Source: Nautilus pompilius (Eukaryota > Mollusca > Cephalopoda > Nautilida > Nautilidae). Taken from it: a DNA stretch of 64,000 nucleotides. Positions 50,483 to 60,773 of the stretch are shown here, piece after piece (within the stretch, counting starts at the first letter, position 1; the number at the start of each line of letters is the position of its first letter). Below the pieces are notes generated by a model. It saw nothing but the letters and a program-made list of their open reading frames with translations, had not been told where the DNA came from and did no database searches. Position numbers and translations under genes: made by a program. Location of the stretch: positions 83,501 to 147,500 of the forward strand of contig JACATO010002187.1 in the NCBI GenBank assembly GCA_018389105.1, read 5' to 3'.

Positions 50483-50632
50483 GTGAGATGAGATTCCTTG
50501 TGTTCAATTAAGCAGAATCTCTATTTAAAAAAAAAACAAAAAACAACAACAACGGCTATTAAAAGCAAAGAATCCTAAAATAAGACTAATGTTTACATTC
50601 TTGCATTTCAAAGTTGCTCTTTCTTCTCGCAG

Positions 50633-50664
50633 AAGTTCGCCAGAGAGGCAGCGAGTACGAACAA
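50633..50664 (+). CDS. Candidate microexon, unassigned
   Basis: Acceptor TTTCTTCTCGCAG and donor CAA|GTAAGG flank 32 nt, phase 0 in and 2 out (KFAREAASTN). It follows the 50396 exon in compatible phase. Confidence 0.25.
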
Positions 50665-51352
50665 GTAAGGCCTGACCCGTCTGTTAGGTACATCTTACTC
50701 GGTAAACACGATGTTGTCAGCTAATTAAAAATATATTGCAGCGCGTCCGATCTGAACGATATTACATAAAATAAAAGATGTTCAGTTTGAGCCATACATC
50801 ACGACTCAGACTTTGCACGATTCTATACGCGTTAAGTTCTTAGTTCAGACTTGAAAGTCTAAATGTAATAGATGACCTACAGCTGTAACGTAAAACTGTT
50901 TGCAAAGGTATAAAAGAAGACATTGTTCACGGTAATTACAAAAAAAACTTTGATCGTTTGTTGGGGTAACTCATACATTTAATAACTATGTCGTCATCAG
51001 TTTATAGCTACATTTTCCTCGAACTAATTATAAAATGGGAGACCAAGCATTTAGCATTTGGATTCGATAAAGAAAAGAAGTTTTCATAATAGAGTAACAA
51101 AGAATTTTGATAAAGATCTTGTTGGCGCAGCAATAAATAATTCATCTCTTTTAGTATTTATCAATAATTAGTGTCGGGTTGTCTCCTACATCAGCCTGAC
51201 AATTCGGGTAAAAAGGTTAATACTGTATTAATAAGGTAGCATTAGTTACTTGATATAGAAGGAACACGAAAATAGTTCTGGATTGTTACATATATATTAC
51301 ACGATGCATTGGTAATTAATTGATGTATTATGTTGATCAAATAGCTTATCTA

Positions 51353-51355
51353 TAC

Positions 51356-51405
<50 letters not shown>
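51353..51405. repeat. (TA)n-(GA)n microsatellite
   Basis: TA dinucleotides followed directly by GA dinucleotides. Confidence 0.9.
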
Positions 51406-52593
51406 GGTCCATAAACAGTGCACAGTGATCACGTGACTTGTCGAGCAACAGCATTTCTCCTGTGATAAAAACTTATTGAATCACCCAGGCTTTTTTCTTC
51501 TTTTTTTTTTAAGTCAGCCAATTCGACTTTTGCACAGTTGTCGCAGATAAACCACAGCCGAGATCAATATCTGGTGCATGCTTAACCGACACGAATCCAC
51601 CCCCAGCCCGGGCCTGGTCGGCGCACCCTCTTTTTTCTGAGAGCATCGGTAGTTTTCTATACGTGTCAGCTACAATGGAATAAATCTTGCGCTGTTAGGA
51701 CAGGGTCGACAACTTCAAACCGCTCGTTATTCAAGTTCTGTGTACTTAATGACGTCACGCATGAGTCGAGTTCCCTCCCCCTCCCCAGACTTGTTTGCCT
51801 TCGTACTGTCAAAAAGGTTCGTGTGAAGATATCCACAAATTCAGCTAAAATAGTCTTTGGTGTGTGTGTGTTGATTTATTTTAAACGGAATTCCGAGCAG
51901 GTTTCTGTGCAGTAATAAATAGGACAATGATTGTATTTTACTTCTGAGATTGCAGTTACTGGGATTTTGTTCGGTCCTCCGTTTGTAAGGTTTTAGCCGG
52001 TGTTGTGTGAAACTCGGGTCAGGGATCCGCGGGGAGGGAGGGAGTGGCACAGTTGAGCCTCCTCACGGCGGTCACAGTAGCTCTGTAAATATCTGACGGT
52101 GGCTGGCTGTATCAGATCGCCCCCCCCATCCCGCCCCATTAACTTATCTCTTTTCCTTTCATTTTTGTTGTTGCGCGATGACAAAAATGGTCAGTCGGCA
52201 AAATCGGTAGAGGGGAGAGAGGAAAAGGAAAGAACCGAGATATACTTCGTTCTACAAGCATAGTCTCCGTTTTCTGCGAACGTAAGCGACAGTAGAGAGA
52301 TGCGCGAGTGCGACGGTTTTGCAAAGCTGAGCGTAACGGTATGTAAGTACCCTGTCTAGGCCCCTTAAACATTAGGATGCTTCTTTCCGAAGGGAATTTC
52401 TATTTTCTCGAACCGAAGATGCCAAAGAGTTTTTTTTTTTTTTTTTTTAAAAAAATAATAATTGCCGACATTCGACGCTTCAGCTTTAAACGTGTTGATG
52501 GTGAGCTTTCCGAGTCCGGACAGTCTTTCGCCATTGCCGTCGTCATCAGGCATTAAGGGTTGAGAGAAAGTTCTTCGGTTTGCCTGGATGCAG

Positions 52594-52735
52594 AACCGCT
52601 TTACTGACGCCCCCGGTTCCCTTCCGGTGTCGATGTTCATAAAGACCGTGTTTTACAGCAGGAACGAGAGGAGGCTTCTGCGAGACAGGAAGGAAACCAG
52701 TCTCGAGAAGCTCAGAGTTCCTCGCTGGATTCTAG
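52594..52735 (+). CDS. Candidate internal exon, unassigned
   Basis: Acceptor GCCTGGATGCAG and donor CTAG|GTGATG flank 142 nt in phase 0 in, 1 out. The translation has protein-like composition (RFTDAPGSLPVSMFIKTVFY, then RRLLRDRKETSLEKLRVPRW). No family was identified. Confidence 0.3.
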
Positions 52736-54612
52736 GTGATGGGGTGAGCCTGACGGGGGGGGGGGACAAACGCCTCACCGCTTCTCCAGGGGAGAGAAGC
52801 GAGGACCGGGGACGATTGACGACTATTTAAAACTGGGAATTTGGAAGGCGACGAAGGAATGTTTAAAAGAACTAAAATACCAGGGTCGGCATTAAACCTG
52901 CTGAATAAGAGCGATGCCGCTCCAGACAGACTCCCGGCCACTGCAGGTTTGTTGGATGAGTTACCTACACGGGTTGCGCGAAAGAGATTTTGTTGATCTC
53001 CGATGACTGTTGTTTGTTTGATGTCAGGCGCGTAAATGAGGGGCGGGTCGAAGCGAGGTACAGTTTTGTTATTTGATAAAATATGACAAAAGAAAGCCCG
53101 CATTAAATAAAAGGACTTTTAAAAATGCACTAAATAAGATATACCTAAAGAAAAGACACTAAAAGCGACAGTCCCGCGTCCTGTCGAGAGCTTTAACGTG
53201 ATCTGTGTCTTAGCAGCTTTAGAAAAAATATACCGACTGAATTCAACCCCCACCCCCAATGGGATTAAAATATGGTACCCGGCTAATCTAGTTCAGCCAA
53301 GAAATAGTAGTATAAGCTTTGCATACTTAAAAACACTGAATAATTATAGATATTAGCAGTATTACAAATTGTGGAGTCAATTCCAACTGAATTGTGAGCA
53401 GGTACCCGACGTCATCTATCTCTCTGTACTGATGATGTAACTTCCCTTTCTGCCTTGTTTCTATTCTATATTCTCGACCGCAAAAACAGATGAGATATCA
53501 CTTAATTTAATCATCGTAAATTAAATTAGTATCTTTCGATGAGCATGCACTATGTGTGCTAGACGATATCTCTATGAGCCCATAGTCAGACTGTACAAGA
53601 ACAGAAATAGGCCGGAGGTGTAAGCGGATCCCCTAATAAAACTCAATACCACTCGGAGCTTAAGCTGGGTGCAAAGAAGGTCGGCGACATTAGCTTTATG
53701 TAAATTTTAAATAATCTTTATTCTTTTCTTCTACTCCCTTTTCAATTTGTTCTTCGCCCTTCGTTTACAAAGAAAAAAAAATATTTATCGCGAGTCAGCG
53801 AGCTGATGTTTTTAAACCTTTGTATTCTTTCTGAGCCCCCAGAGTTTACCTGAAAGAAAAACAGGAAAAAAAAAGACCAGTTTTCCGAGCTCACCTGTCG
53901 TTTGTGTGAACTTTTGTTTTTTGTTGTTTTCTTTATTAAGAAAGAAGAAAAGAAATGAATTTAATTATAGCTTAGAACTAAGACGACTCCGGAACTAGTG
54001 GGCAGGTTACAAGAGATCTTTGAAGAAGAGGCTGTCTACAAAATAAATTAACGCTTACCTGAGTTATAAAACAAACAAAAACGGCATCAGGGTATATATA
54101 TATATAGGGGGGATATATGGCAGCTGTTGTTGTACGCCGACGTCTTCAAGGTAGACAACTCGGGCGAAGACGCATAGTGCGACTAACGCTTGTCTGTCAA
54201 CTGCTCCACTCGAAGACCCGGCGTATCCGACTCCTACCTGTCCAGCCCTAGCCCTGGCCCTTTTCCTCGATCTAAGCGTTTAGAATACGCTAGACGATTG
54301 GAAATCTAGATCTACCAAGTTTCAGTTTTTTTACGCTTAAGCGGAAACATAATCGGGTTTTTCGAAATAACGAGAGAATTTTGGCGGTAGGTGGGGGGGG
54401 CGCGGAGCAGAGGTTAAGGAATTTTCCTAGAACTAGTCTGATACTAGAGGGAGCCCTAATTACACAATTAATTAGAATTCCGGCCAAGTTAGTATGAGAT
54501 TTTGTTTTTAATATTTGTTAATCGGTGAAGTGAGGCATCGCCAAGTATTTTCAATGGTGATAGAATTAATCGATTCGCGAACTGCGCTGATGGTTACCTC
54601 CCCTCCCCAATG

Positions 54613-54630
54613 CAGTGCCGGATTAAGCAC
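54613..54630 (+). mobile_element. TE-like terminus CAGTGCCGGATTAAGC
   Basis: It shares the CAGnGCCGGATTAAG core with the inverted copy at 36628-36611. This is probably a hAT-type end of a non-autonomous element; the opposite end was not found. Confidence 0.35.
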
Positions 54631-54866
54631 ATTTTAATTCCCTAACCATAAACTTCTTTTAAGGTCCAAAAGGCTCCGTCACGATTGACAGTTTGTCTAC
54701 AAGCGTAACGTATACTATTTTATTTATTTATTTTTTAATTATTGCAATAACGTTTAGACACGCATTCATCAGTTCATCAGCGTGCATCTCAGAACGAGGC
54801 GCCCCCCACCCTAAACGCTGCATGTCTGCCTTTGTCCGGAGAGCTCTTGCGTGATTCTTGGCGGGT

Positions 54867-55091
54867 CTAGAACCCAGGCCCCGACTCTAGCCTAAATACT
54901 TTCCGCTGTCTGGTGAGGTACTTTACAAAACCCTCAGCCAGTGACTTCTGCTTGCTAGGGTCGTTGCCCGGAAGGTCTTCTCTCTTGCCGTCGGAGCTGG
55001 GGAGACGCCCCCCGGGGGGGGTCGCCTTTCTCGAGCCTCTCCCGCAGTTAACTCGGTGCATGGCGGGGGTCGCTCGCTCCTCGGAGGCCAT
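54867..55091 (-). CDS. Possible first coding exon in CpG island
   Basis: On the minus strand the context CCCAAGATGGCC is a strong initiator. The frame reads MASEERATPAMHRVNCGRGS and later KQKSLAEGFVKYLTRQRKVF, and ends by 54867 if unspliced (74 aa). A donor could occur earlier (TTTT|GTAAAG or AAA|GTATTT). The product is not recognised. Its place in a CpG island favours a real promoter-proximal exon. Confidence 0.3.
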   Translation of the reverse strand: MASEERATPAMHRVNCGRGSRKATPPGGRLPSSDGKREDLPGNDPSKQKSLAEGFVKYLTRQRKVFRLESGPGF

Positions 55092-55780
55092 CTTGGGTTC
55101 GTTCATTAAACACACACACACAGAGAGACAGCAAGCAAGTGATGAAGAACGGTATTTGAAAGGAGAAAACGTTGGAGACACTGGCAGGGTCCGGCCGGCC
55201 CCTCGCGCTCTCTCTCTCTCTCGGCCCGGGTAAACGTGAGTCACGTGGGCTGTACCCGCGCGAACCGACCGACCCGCAGACGACAGAACAGCGGCTCTCC
55301 GTTCGCCGCAGCCCGACCCTCGTTTACGGCCAAAAGTCTCTCTCTCTCTCTCCGTGTTTATGCGGGACGTTTTGCATTTTGAGGTCCCTCCGACCTGGCC
55401 ACGGTCTGCTGCCGGCCAGAATTCTCTGCGACTTGGGATCTCTCTCTCTCCCTCCCCCCCACTTCCGGGGCCCCCGCCCACTCCGCGTCGAGCGTCTGCG
55501 CGGACGGCAGCCTGACGTCACTCGGCTCTGACTGACTGCTTGATCGGACTACTTCTTCCTTTCACCGGTGCGAGCCATAATCTCACCAGACGAGCCAAGT
55601 GTCCGCACTCGCGGCTAGACCAACTCGCTTAAGACGGTGCAGAAAATGTCCACTGTTTATTTCGATTAAAGCACGGTACATTTATTGTGGGCGCACTATT
55701 TTTAACTGGCGCGGAACCGGTCTGTGCGCGCCGCCGCGAGCTGTGATTTGCCGAAAGTCGCTAAACGTCACCTATAGCCA
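54940..55780. promoter_or_regulatory. CpG-rich island, probable promoter region
   Basis: The stretch is clearly GC- and CpG-rich compared with the AT-rich surroundings. It carries a TGACGTCA at 55513-55520, a CACGTG E-box near 55241, and GA/CT runs. It lies downstream of the minus-strand gene at 56-60 kb and could serve that gene's neighbour in either direction. Confidence 0.45.
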
Positions 55781-56125
55781 ATGCACACCCATCCTGTTGC
55801 CATGGTAACCAAGGTAATCAAAGAGCCGATTCTGTCACGGAGGTTCTGTTCACGTCTGTGTCGAGCGCATCTAGACAACCGCCCAACCGTACAGCGTCAC
55901 CCCTGTTTTTTCCTTAATTATTATTTTAATTCCAACAAAAGTTTCTTCTGTTACGCTCCAACTCGCTTTAACCCTTCCACCACCCCCCCCACAGCACGTT
56001 TCGCTGAACTCTAGGCCCTCCTCTGCCTGTAGGTGTGCGAGACTCTCGGCGTCAGCGGCCCCGGTCTACTGGTGAGTGCTCCGTCTGGACCTGACGGACC
56101 GCAGAGCGGAAGTCAGCCTACCCAC

Positions 56126-56197
56126 CCGGTACTCTCGCCAGTTGACGAACTCCTGGAACCGCTGCTGTAGTTCTTCTTCGGTCGGGTATGGCGACAG
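56126..56197 (-). CDS. Exon with PYPTEEELQQ and FVNWREYR motifs
   Basis: Acceptor TGTCTCGCAG, phase 0 in. The exon encodes LSPYPTEEELQQRFQEFVNW then REYR. Donor CGG|GTGGGT would leave phase 0. If unspliced, the frame runs 19 more codons to a TAG. Confidence 0.55.
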
Positions 56198-59100
56198 CTG
56201 CGAGACAACAACAACAAAAAAAAAAAAGCACAATATCTGTTATCTAGGCGGGGCGCTTTCCGTCTTAATTGTTTTGTTTTTTTTTTTTTAAAATAAAAAG
56301 TTAAGCTTATATCCATACCTGTAAAAATGAGGTGTATTTTTCCGGTTTTGCGCCGGAAAACATCGATTACAAACTTTTAGGTGTAACGAAAAATAACGGT
56401 AGCTACATAACATGGAATACGTGCGTGTCCGGAGGCACGTGACAAACTAGTAAATGGCAACTGAATTGATCTTATATTTCTTGTTCCACAATTTAATGTG
56501 AAAATATTTACATCTGAGTTATTTCGTGATATAACACCTTTCCGCAGTAAACATTCATTAAGTATACATATTGTATGAACAATTTCAGCCTATTATACCA
56601 TTACCTCGTCATCTGCGTCCTGCCTGGTAAATTCAAACATATATTTATATATTTGTATACAGTCTGAAATTAATCAAAAATAAAATTCAAACTAAACAAA
56701 ATTTTCAAAAATGCGTTATTTATTTGTTTTTAATATGGCATCATAGACTATCTTTATTAATAATTATATTAAATGGATTAAATGTCGAACGTTGTTTTTG
56801 TGATTAATCAGTTCGAGATTGAAAGACGGCAGCAAAGTGTTTTCCAGAGAGTCATAGGGTGGAGACAACTCTTACTGGCACCGGACTCTCCTGTTACTGG
56901 AGAATGTTATCCTATTTAACAGCGTGTGGATCAGAGAACGATGCATCATGGAGCTAAAGCCGCTATGTATATTCGGATTTTTAGTCGGTTTGCTTCCTTT
57001 TTTTGTTTTGCTGGTTTATGATTCTTATTTCAAAAGGGCAAAATTTTTCAAACGCAAAAGTGAAATCTGATTCTAGACGTTTACGAAATAAGGTGCCCAG
57101 TTTGTTTTCTGTTGTTGTTGATTTTCATTTACCTTAAGACCTGTACCGTGTCTTGTCGGCTCCGATATTAATTTTATACATACACTTGCCACATCACGTA
57201 GAAGGATAAACCATTTAGGCTTGGGTGGAAATATCTAAAAGAGTGAGGAATAAAATCGTCCCCTACCCACTCACAGCCTAAAGGCGACTGTCATTTTGTA
57301 GTAAAGTTAACAAAATAATGCACGCAGATCTCAAATCGGTCATTTAAAAGTTAGAAAAGCGTTTTAGCATAAAATGCCACTTTTTAATTGACAACATTTG
57401 TTGGGTACACAAGTAATTTTGCAGTAGTTATCTCTCACCTGTTCCTTAAGCCGTCCCATCAAGTGGTCAGGTGCGTGGTCCAGGTAGAATGTCTTATCTA
57501 GAAGGATGCATTCTGCACCGTTACTAACCACAGAGAAATTTGGCTGCTCACCCAGAATAATGTCGTTTATGCCCTAAACAAATACAAGTAAATTGTAAGC
57601 TTTAGGTTATTTTAGTTTCCAGCGCATTATTTCAAACAAGAATGATTTTGTAAAATGTCGTATTTTGTGTACTAGTGTCGTCAGTCCGTCTGTGGTTACA
57701 ACGAGATAGTGCGTGTGCGAAATATGAACGTTCCTTGCACGAGGATCTGCCAGAGTCGCAGCTGCACAACTGAGTTGAGATAGCAATCCCAAGCCCTTCG
57801 CGGACCCTTTTGTTCTGCAGGGTTTAAAACCGAGGACAACGCCAACTAATATCACCTACACGGTTCATCTCGAAGCCAAGAGCATTACTGACCAACAGGA
57901 AGCTAAACACGTTTCCCTGCATCAGATTCTGGCCATAAAGCGAGATGTGATGCCTGCAAAAATGGGGTCGACTGAAAGAGAACTAACTGCGGCACCGTTT
58001 CCGGAAGTCTGTCTCTACTCGACCGCAATGATTGTGCGCATCCGTTCGCCCGGGCACTTGTATGGAAGGGAACCCGTTTCAAACCTGGGTCAGCGGCTCC
58101 GCGAATCTAAATCTCAAAGGACACGGAACACAACTCGGTAAGCAATACAACCTGTCTCACGGGGGGCACTGACTCCAGCCTGCTGGCGAACAGGAGTAGG
58201 CGACCATATTCCACGACGTTTTACCCACAAACGCCTACCTGGCGTTCTTTACGTCAGGCTGCCATGTAAAGCCATAATTGCAAATGGTTCGTACCTGCTA
58301 TTCTACAAGATCTTTCTTTAAAATGAATTTAAATGTGTTTTATAATTATTATTATTTTTTAAATCCGGGATTTGCAGTATTCATCGTGCTTCTCACACTT
58401 CGATGAGAATTTGTGGAACTTAATATATTTCTCTTTGTGCAGGCTGTGGTTTTAGCTGAGCAGGAACCACCGAATATATCAGCTAGAGAATCTTAACTGT
58501 ATCCCTCGATGCATTTAGAATCTCTAAGTGCGGTTCCGGTTTATAACAATTATTGTTGCGAAATGTTCTTATCTCGATTTCCTTATCTTAATCGCGCCTT
58601 CGTGCCTGCCTTTATTCCCCTAAATTATTATGCCAATAAATCACCTTTAGCGTCTTTTCATCTATCAAAAGATTTCTAGTCAAAAGAAAACAAACAACAA
58701 CTGTACCCACACAGACTTACAAGCTGTCTCGAGTTTACTTACGCCCACGGAACACGACCGATTTCCCAGGGGTCTTTAAAAAAATTTAATTAATTTAATT
58801 TTCACACAGAAAATGACAATTTTTTTTTAAAAAAAAAACAAAAAACCGAGCTGACTTTGAACCCCTAGTCCGCGTGAGTGTTCAGCGAAACGATCTGTCT
58901 CAGGGCCCCTAGTCCACGTGAGTTTAGCGAAAGACGCTGTCTCAGGGCCCCTAGTCCACGCGCGTTTAGCGAAAGACGCTGTCTCAGGGCCCCTAGTCCA
59001 CGCGCGTTTAGCGAAAGACGCTGTCTCAGGGCCCCTAGTCCACGCGCGTTTAGCGAAAGACGCTGTCTCAGAGCCCCTAGTCCACGCGCGTTTAGCGAAA

Positions 59101-60096
59101 GACGCTGTCTCAGAGCCCCTAGTCCACGTGCGTTTAGCGAAAGACGCTGTCTCAGAGCCCCTAGTCCACGCGCGTTTAGCGAAAGACGCTGTCTCAGGGC
59201 CCCTAGTCCACGCGCGTTTAGCGAAAGACGCTGTCTCAGGGCCCCTAGTCCACGCGCGTTTAGCGAAAGACGCTGTCTCAGAGCCCCTAGTCCACGCGCG
59301 TTTAGCGAAAGACGCTGTCTCAGAGCCCCTAGTCCACGTGCGTTTAGCGAAAGACGCTGTCTCAGGGCCCCTAGTCCACGTGCGTTTAGCGAAAGACGCT
59401 GTCTCAGAGCCCCTAGTCCACGTGCGTGTAGCGAAAGACGCTGTCTCAGAGCCCCTAGTCCACGTGCGTTTAGCGAAAGACGCTGTCTCAGAGCCCCTAG
59501 TCCACGTGCGTTTAGCGAAAGACGCTGTCTCAGGGCCCCTAGTCCACGTGCGTTTAGCGAAAGACGCTGTCTCAGAGCCCCTAATCCGCGTGCGTTCTGC
59601 GGCCCCGTCTCTTTCATTCATCCGCTGCCATCTGCTGTTCGGATTTCTGATTTTTCAGGAGGAAACTCGAGCTGTCGCTGATCGATCGCTCTTCTTTGTT
59701 AATGGCTGGACCGACCGCCTGGAAGTTACTGATTAAAATTCTTCGGCTTTCTCGTTTGGTTTTCTTTTCTTTTTTCAGTTTTAAAAAGTTGAGTGAGCTT
59801 ACGATTCTGAACGAATCGCTGCTGGCTGTAAACATCTACATACCTGGCCCTCGTGTGCCGGTCTGTGAGATCGGTTAGGCGGTTAGATGAACCGTCACCC
59901 GGCTGTAACAGGTAAAAGGTTTTCCCACCTGGCTCGGTGCGCGATGACATCTTTAATGATGTTGGTGTACCAACTGGCCCCGCCCGACCTGGAGGTGGGG
60001 TTGGAGCCGTTTGACAGAGGAGGGAGGGAGGTGGGATGTCTCGAATCTTTGCTGAAGTCGGTGCCTATTATTTCATCACGTGACCGGTTCTTTGCT
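56126..60096 (-). CDS. Multi-exon gene, 3' part; cyclic-nucleotide-binding-domain-like protein (partial)
   Basis: Seen: four minus-strand exons (60096-59929, 57953-57860, 57573-57439, 56197-56126) with GT-AG borders join in phases 2, 0 and 0 into one frame of about 119 codons with no stop. Motifs in order are SWYTNIIKDVIAHRAR, YGQNLMQGNVFSFLLVSNAL, QPNFSVVSNGAECILLDKTF, then LSPYPTEEELQQRF and FVNWREYR. Known: the order VSxGAECxLxxKxF, then a helix, then PYPxEExLQxxxxxxVNW is how I recall the C-terminal end of animal CNBD2-like proteins with cyclic-nucleotide-binding domains. That assignment is from memory of the family pattern and has not been searched. The N-terminal part must lie beyond 60.1 kb. 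The last exon either continues through donor CGG|GTGGGT or ends at a TAG at 56069-56067. Confidence 0.55.
57439..57573 (-). CDS. Exon with SNGAECILLDKTFYL motif
   Basis: Acceptor TTTGTTTAG and donor ACAG|GTGAGA flank exactly 45 codons in phase 0/0. GINDIILGEQPNFSVVSNG, then AECILLDKTFYLDHAPDH, is the most family-like stretch of the gene. Confidence 0.6.
57860..57953 (-). CDS. Exon with YGQNLMQGNVFSFLL motif
   Basis: Acceptor CCATTTTTGCAG, phase 2 in. Donor CGT|GTAGGT, phase 0 out. It encodes HHISLYGQNLMQGNVFSFLL and GFEMNR. An alternative donor four bases further on would give the wrong phase. Confidence 0.5.
58882..59605. repeat. 42-bp minisatellite, about 17 copies
   Basis: The unit joins CTGTCTCAG(G/A)GCCCCTAGT, CCACG(C/T)GCGTTTAGCG and AAAGACG. 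It lies in an intron of the minus-strand gene. The 42-bp length keeps several frames open on both strands; these are not genes. About half of the units carry a CACGTG E-box, and the variants (GGGCC or GAGCC; CACGCG or CACGTG) occur in runs. Confidence 0.95.
59929..60096 (-). CDS. Exon with SWYTNIIKDVIAHRA motif
   Basis: The frame is open and reads RSRDEIIGTDFSKDS, SGGASWYTNIIKDVIAHRA. The donor CCAG|GTGGGA leaves phase 2, which fits the next exon exactly. The acceptor (ACTACTAG at 60097) is weak and the true 5' border may be different. Confidence 0.5.
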
Positions 60097-60773
60097 CTAG
60101 TAGTTCACAGTATCTGAGGAGCCACAGTCTCCCCGTACGTGGTTCCAGAACAACGAAATAGATGTGACTGTTACAACCGGCCCCCGGTCTCCCCTCCAAC
60201 TCTACACTCGCCCCTTGACAACCCTGTCTTTCAAAGATATTTACCATTTTAAATAATATTAAATTTTACGTTCATCTTACTTTTAAAAGTCATATATACA
60301 AAGTTTTTAAGATTCGTAAAAATCTATCTTTTATAACAATTATAAGTAATAAAATGCTTTTTTAAAAAAAAAGTTAGTTGATATTTCAAAAGTATTCAAA
60401 TTTGTTTATTTACGTTCAGCTTCAGGTCAGGTAGTATATCGATGTGGCTGGTGCTAAGGATAGCAATAGACTGTAGCAGAAGTTCTTGACTAAGGTGGAT
60501 AAAACCATTGATTTAATTTTATTTCGACGCGCCTGTAGCGAATATCACATCTGAAATCGTTGTTTCACATCAGTAAGCACCATAGCAAGAACAGCAGAAG
60601 GGAAATTCGATATTATACAAAAAAATTGTCGGGGTCTGCCGCTATAATAATAGAAACTAAGGAGATCGGCTACACAGCGTCTCTGTTTGTTTGCCGATTT
60701 TATTAAAAACTGCGTCTAAGTATTTTAACCCTTGTGGATAACTTCCGTTATTGTGTATTTCATCAAGTAGAGA

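Noticed and set aside
52365-52640. Minus-strand frame of 91 codons with PLMPDDDGNGERLSGLGK
   Set aside because: It runs into a poly-Lys tract from a homopolymer, and the opposite strand has the better splice-bounded exon. Neither could be confirmed.
58827-59736. Open frames of 250-272 codons on both strands (RCLRAPSPRAFSE and related repeats)
   Set aside because: They are a product of the 42-bp unit, open in several frames simultaneously.
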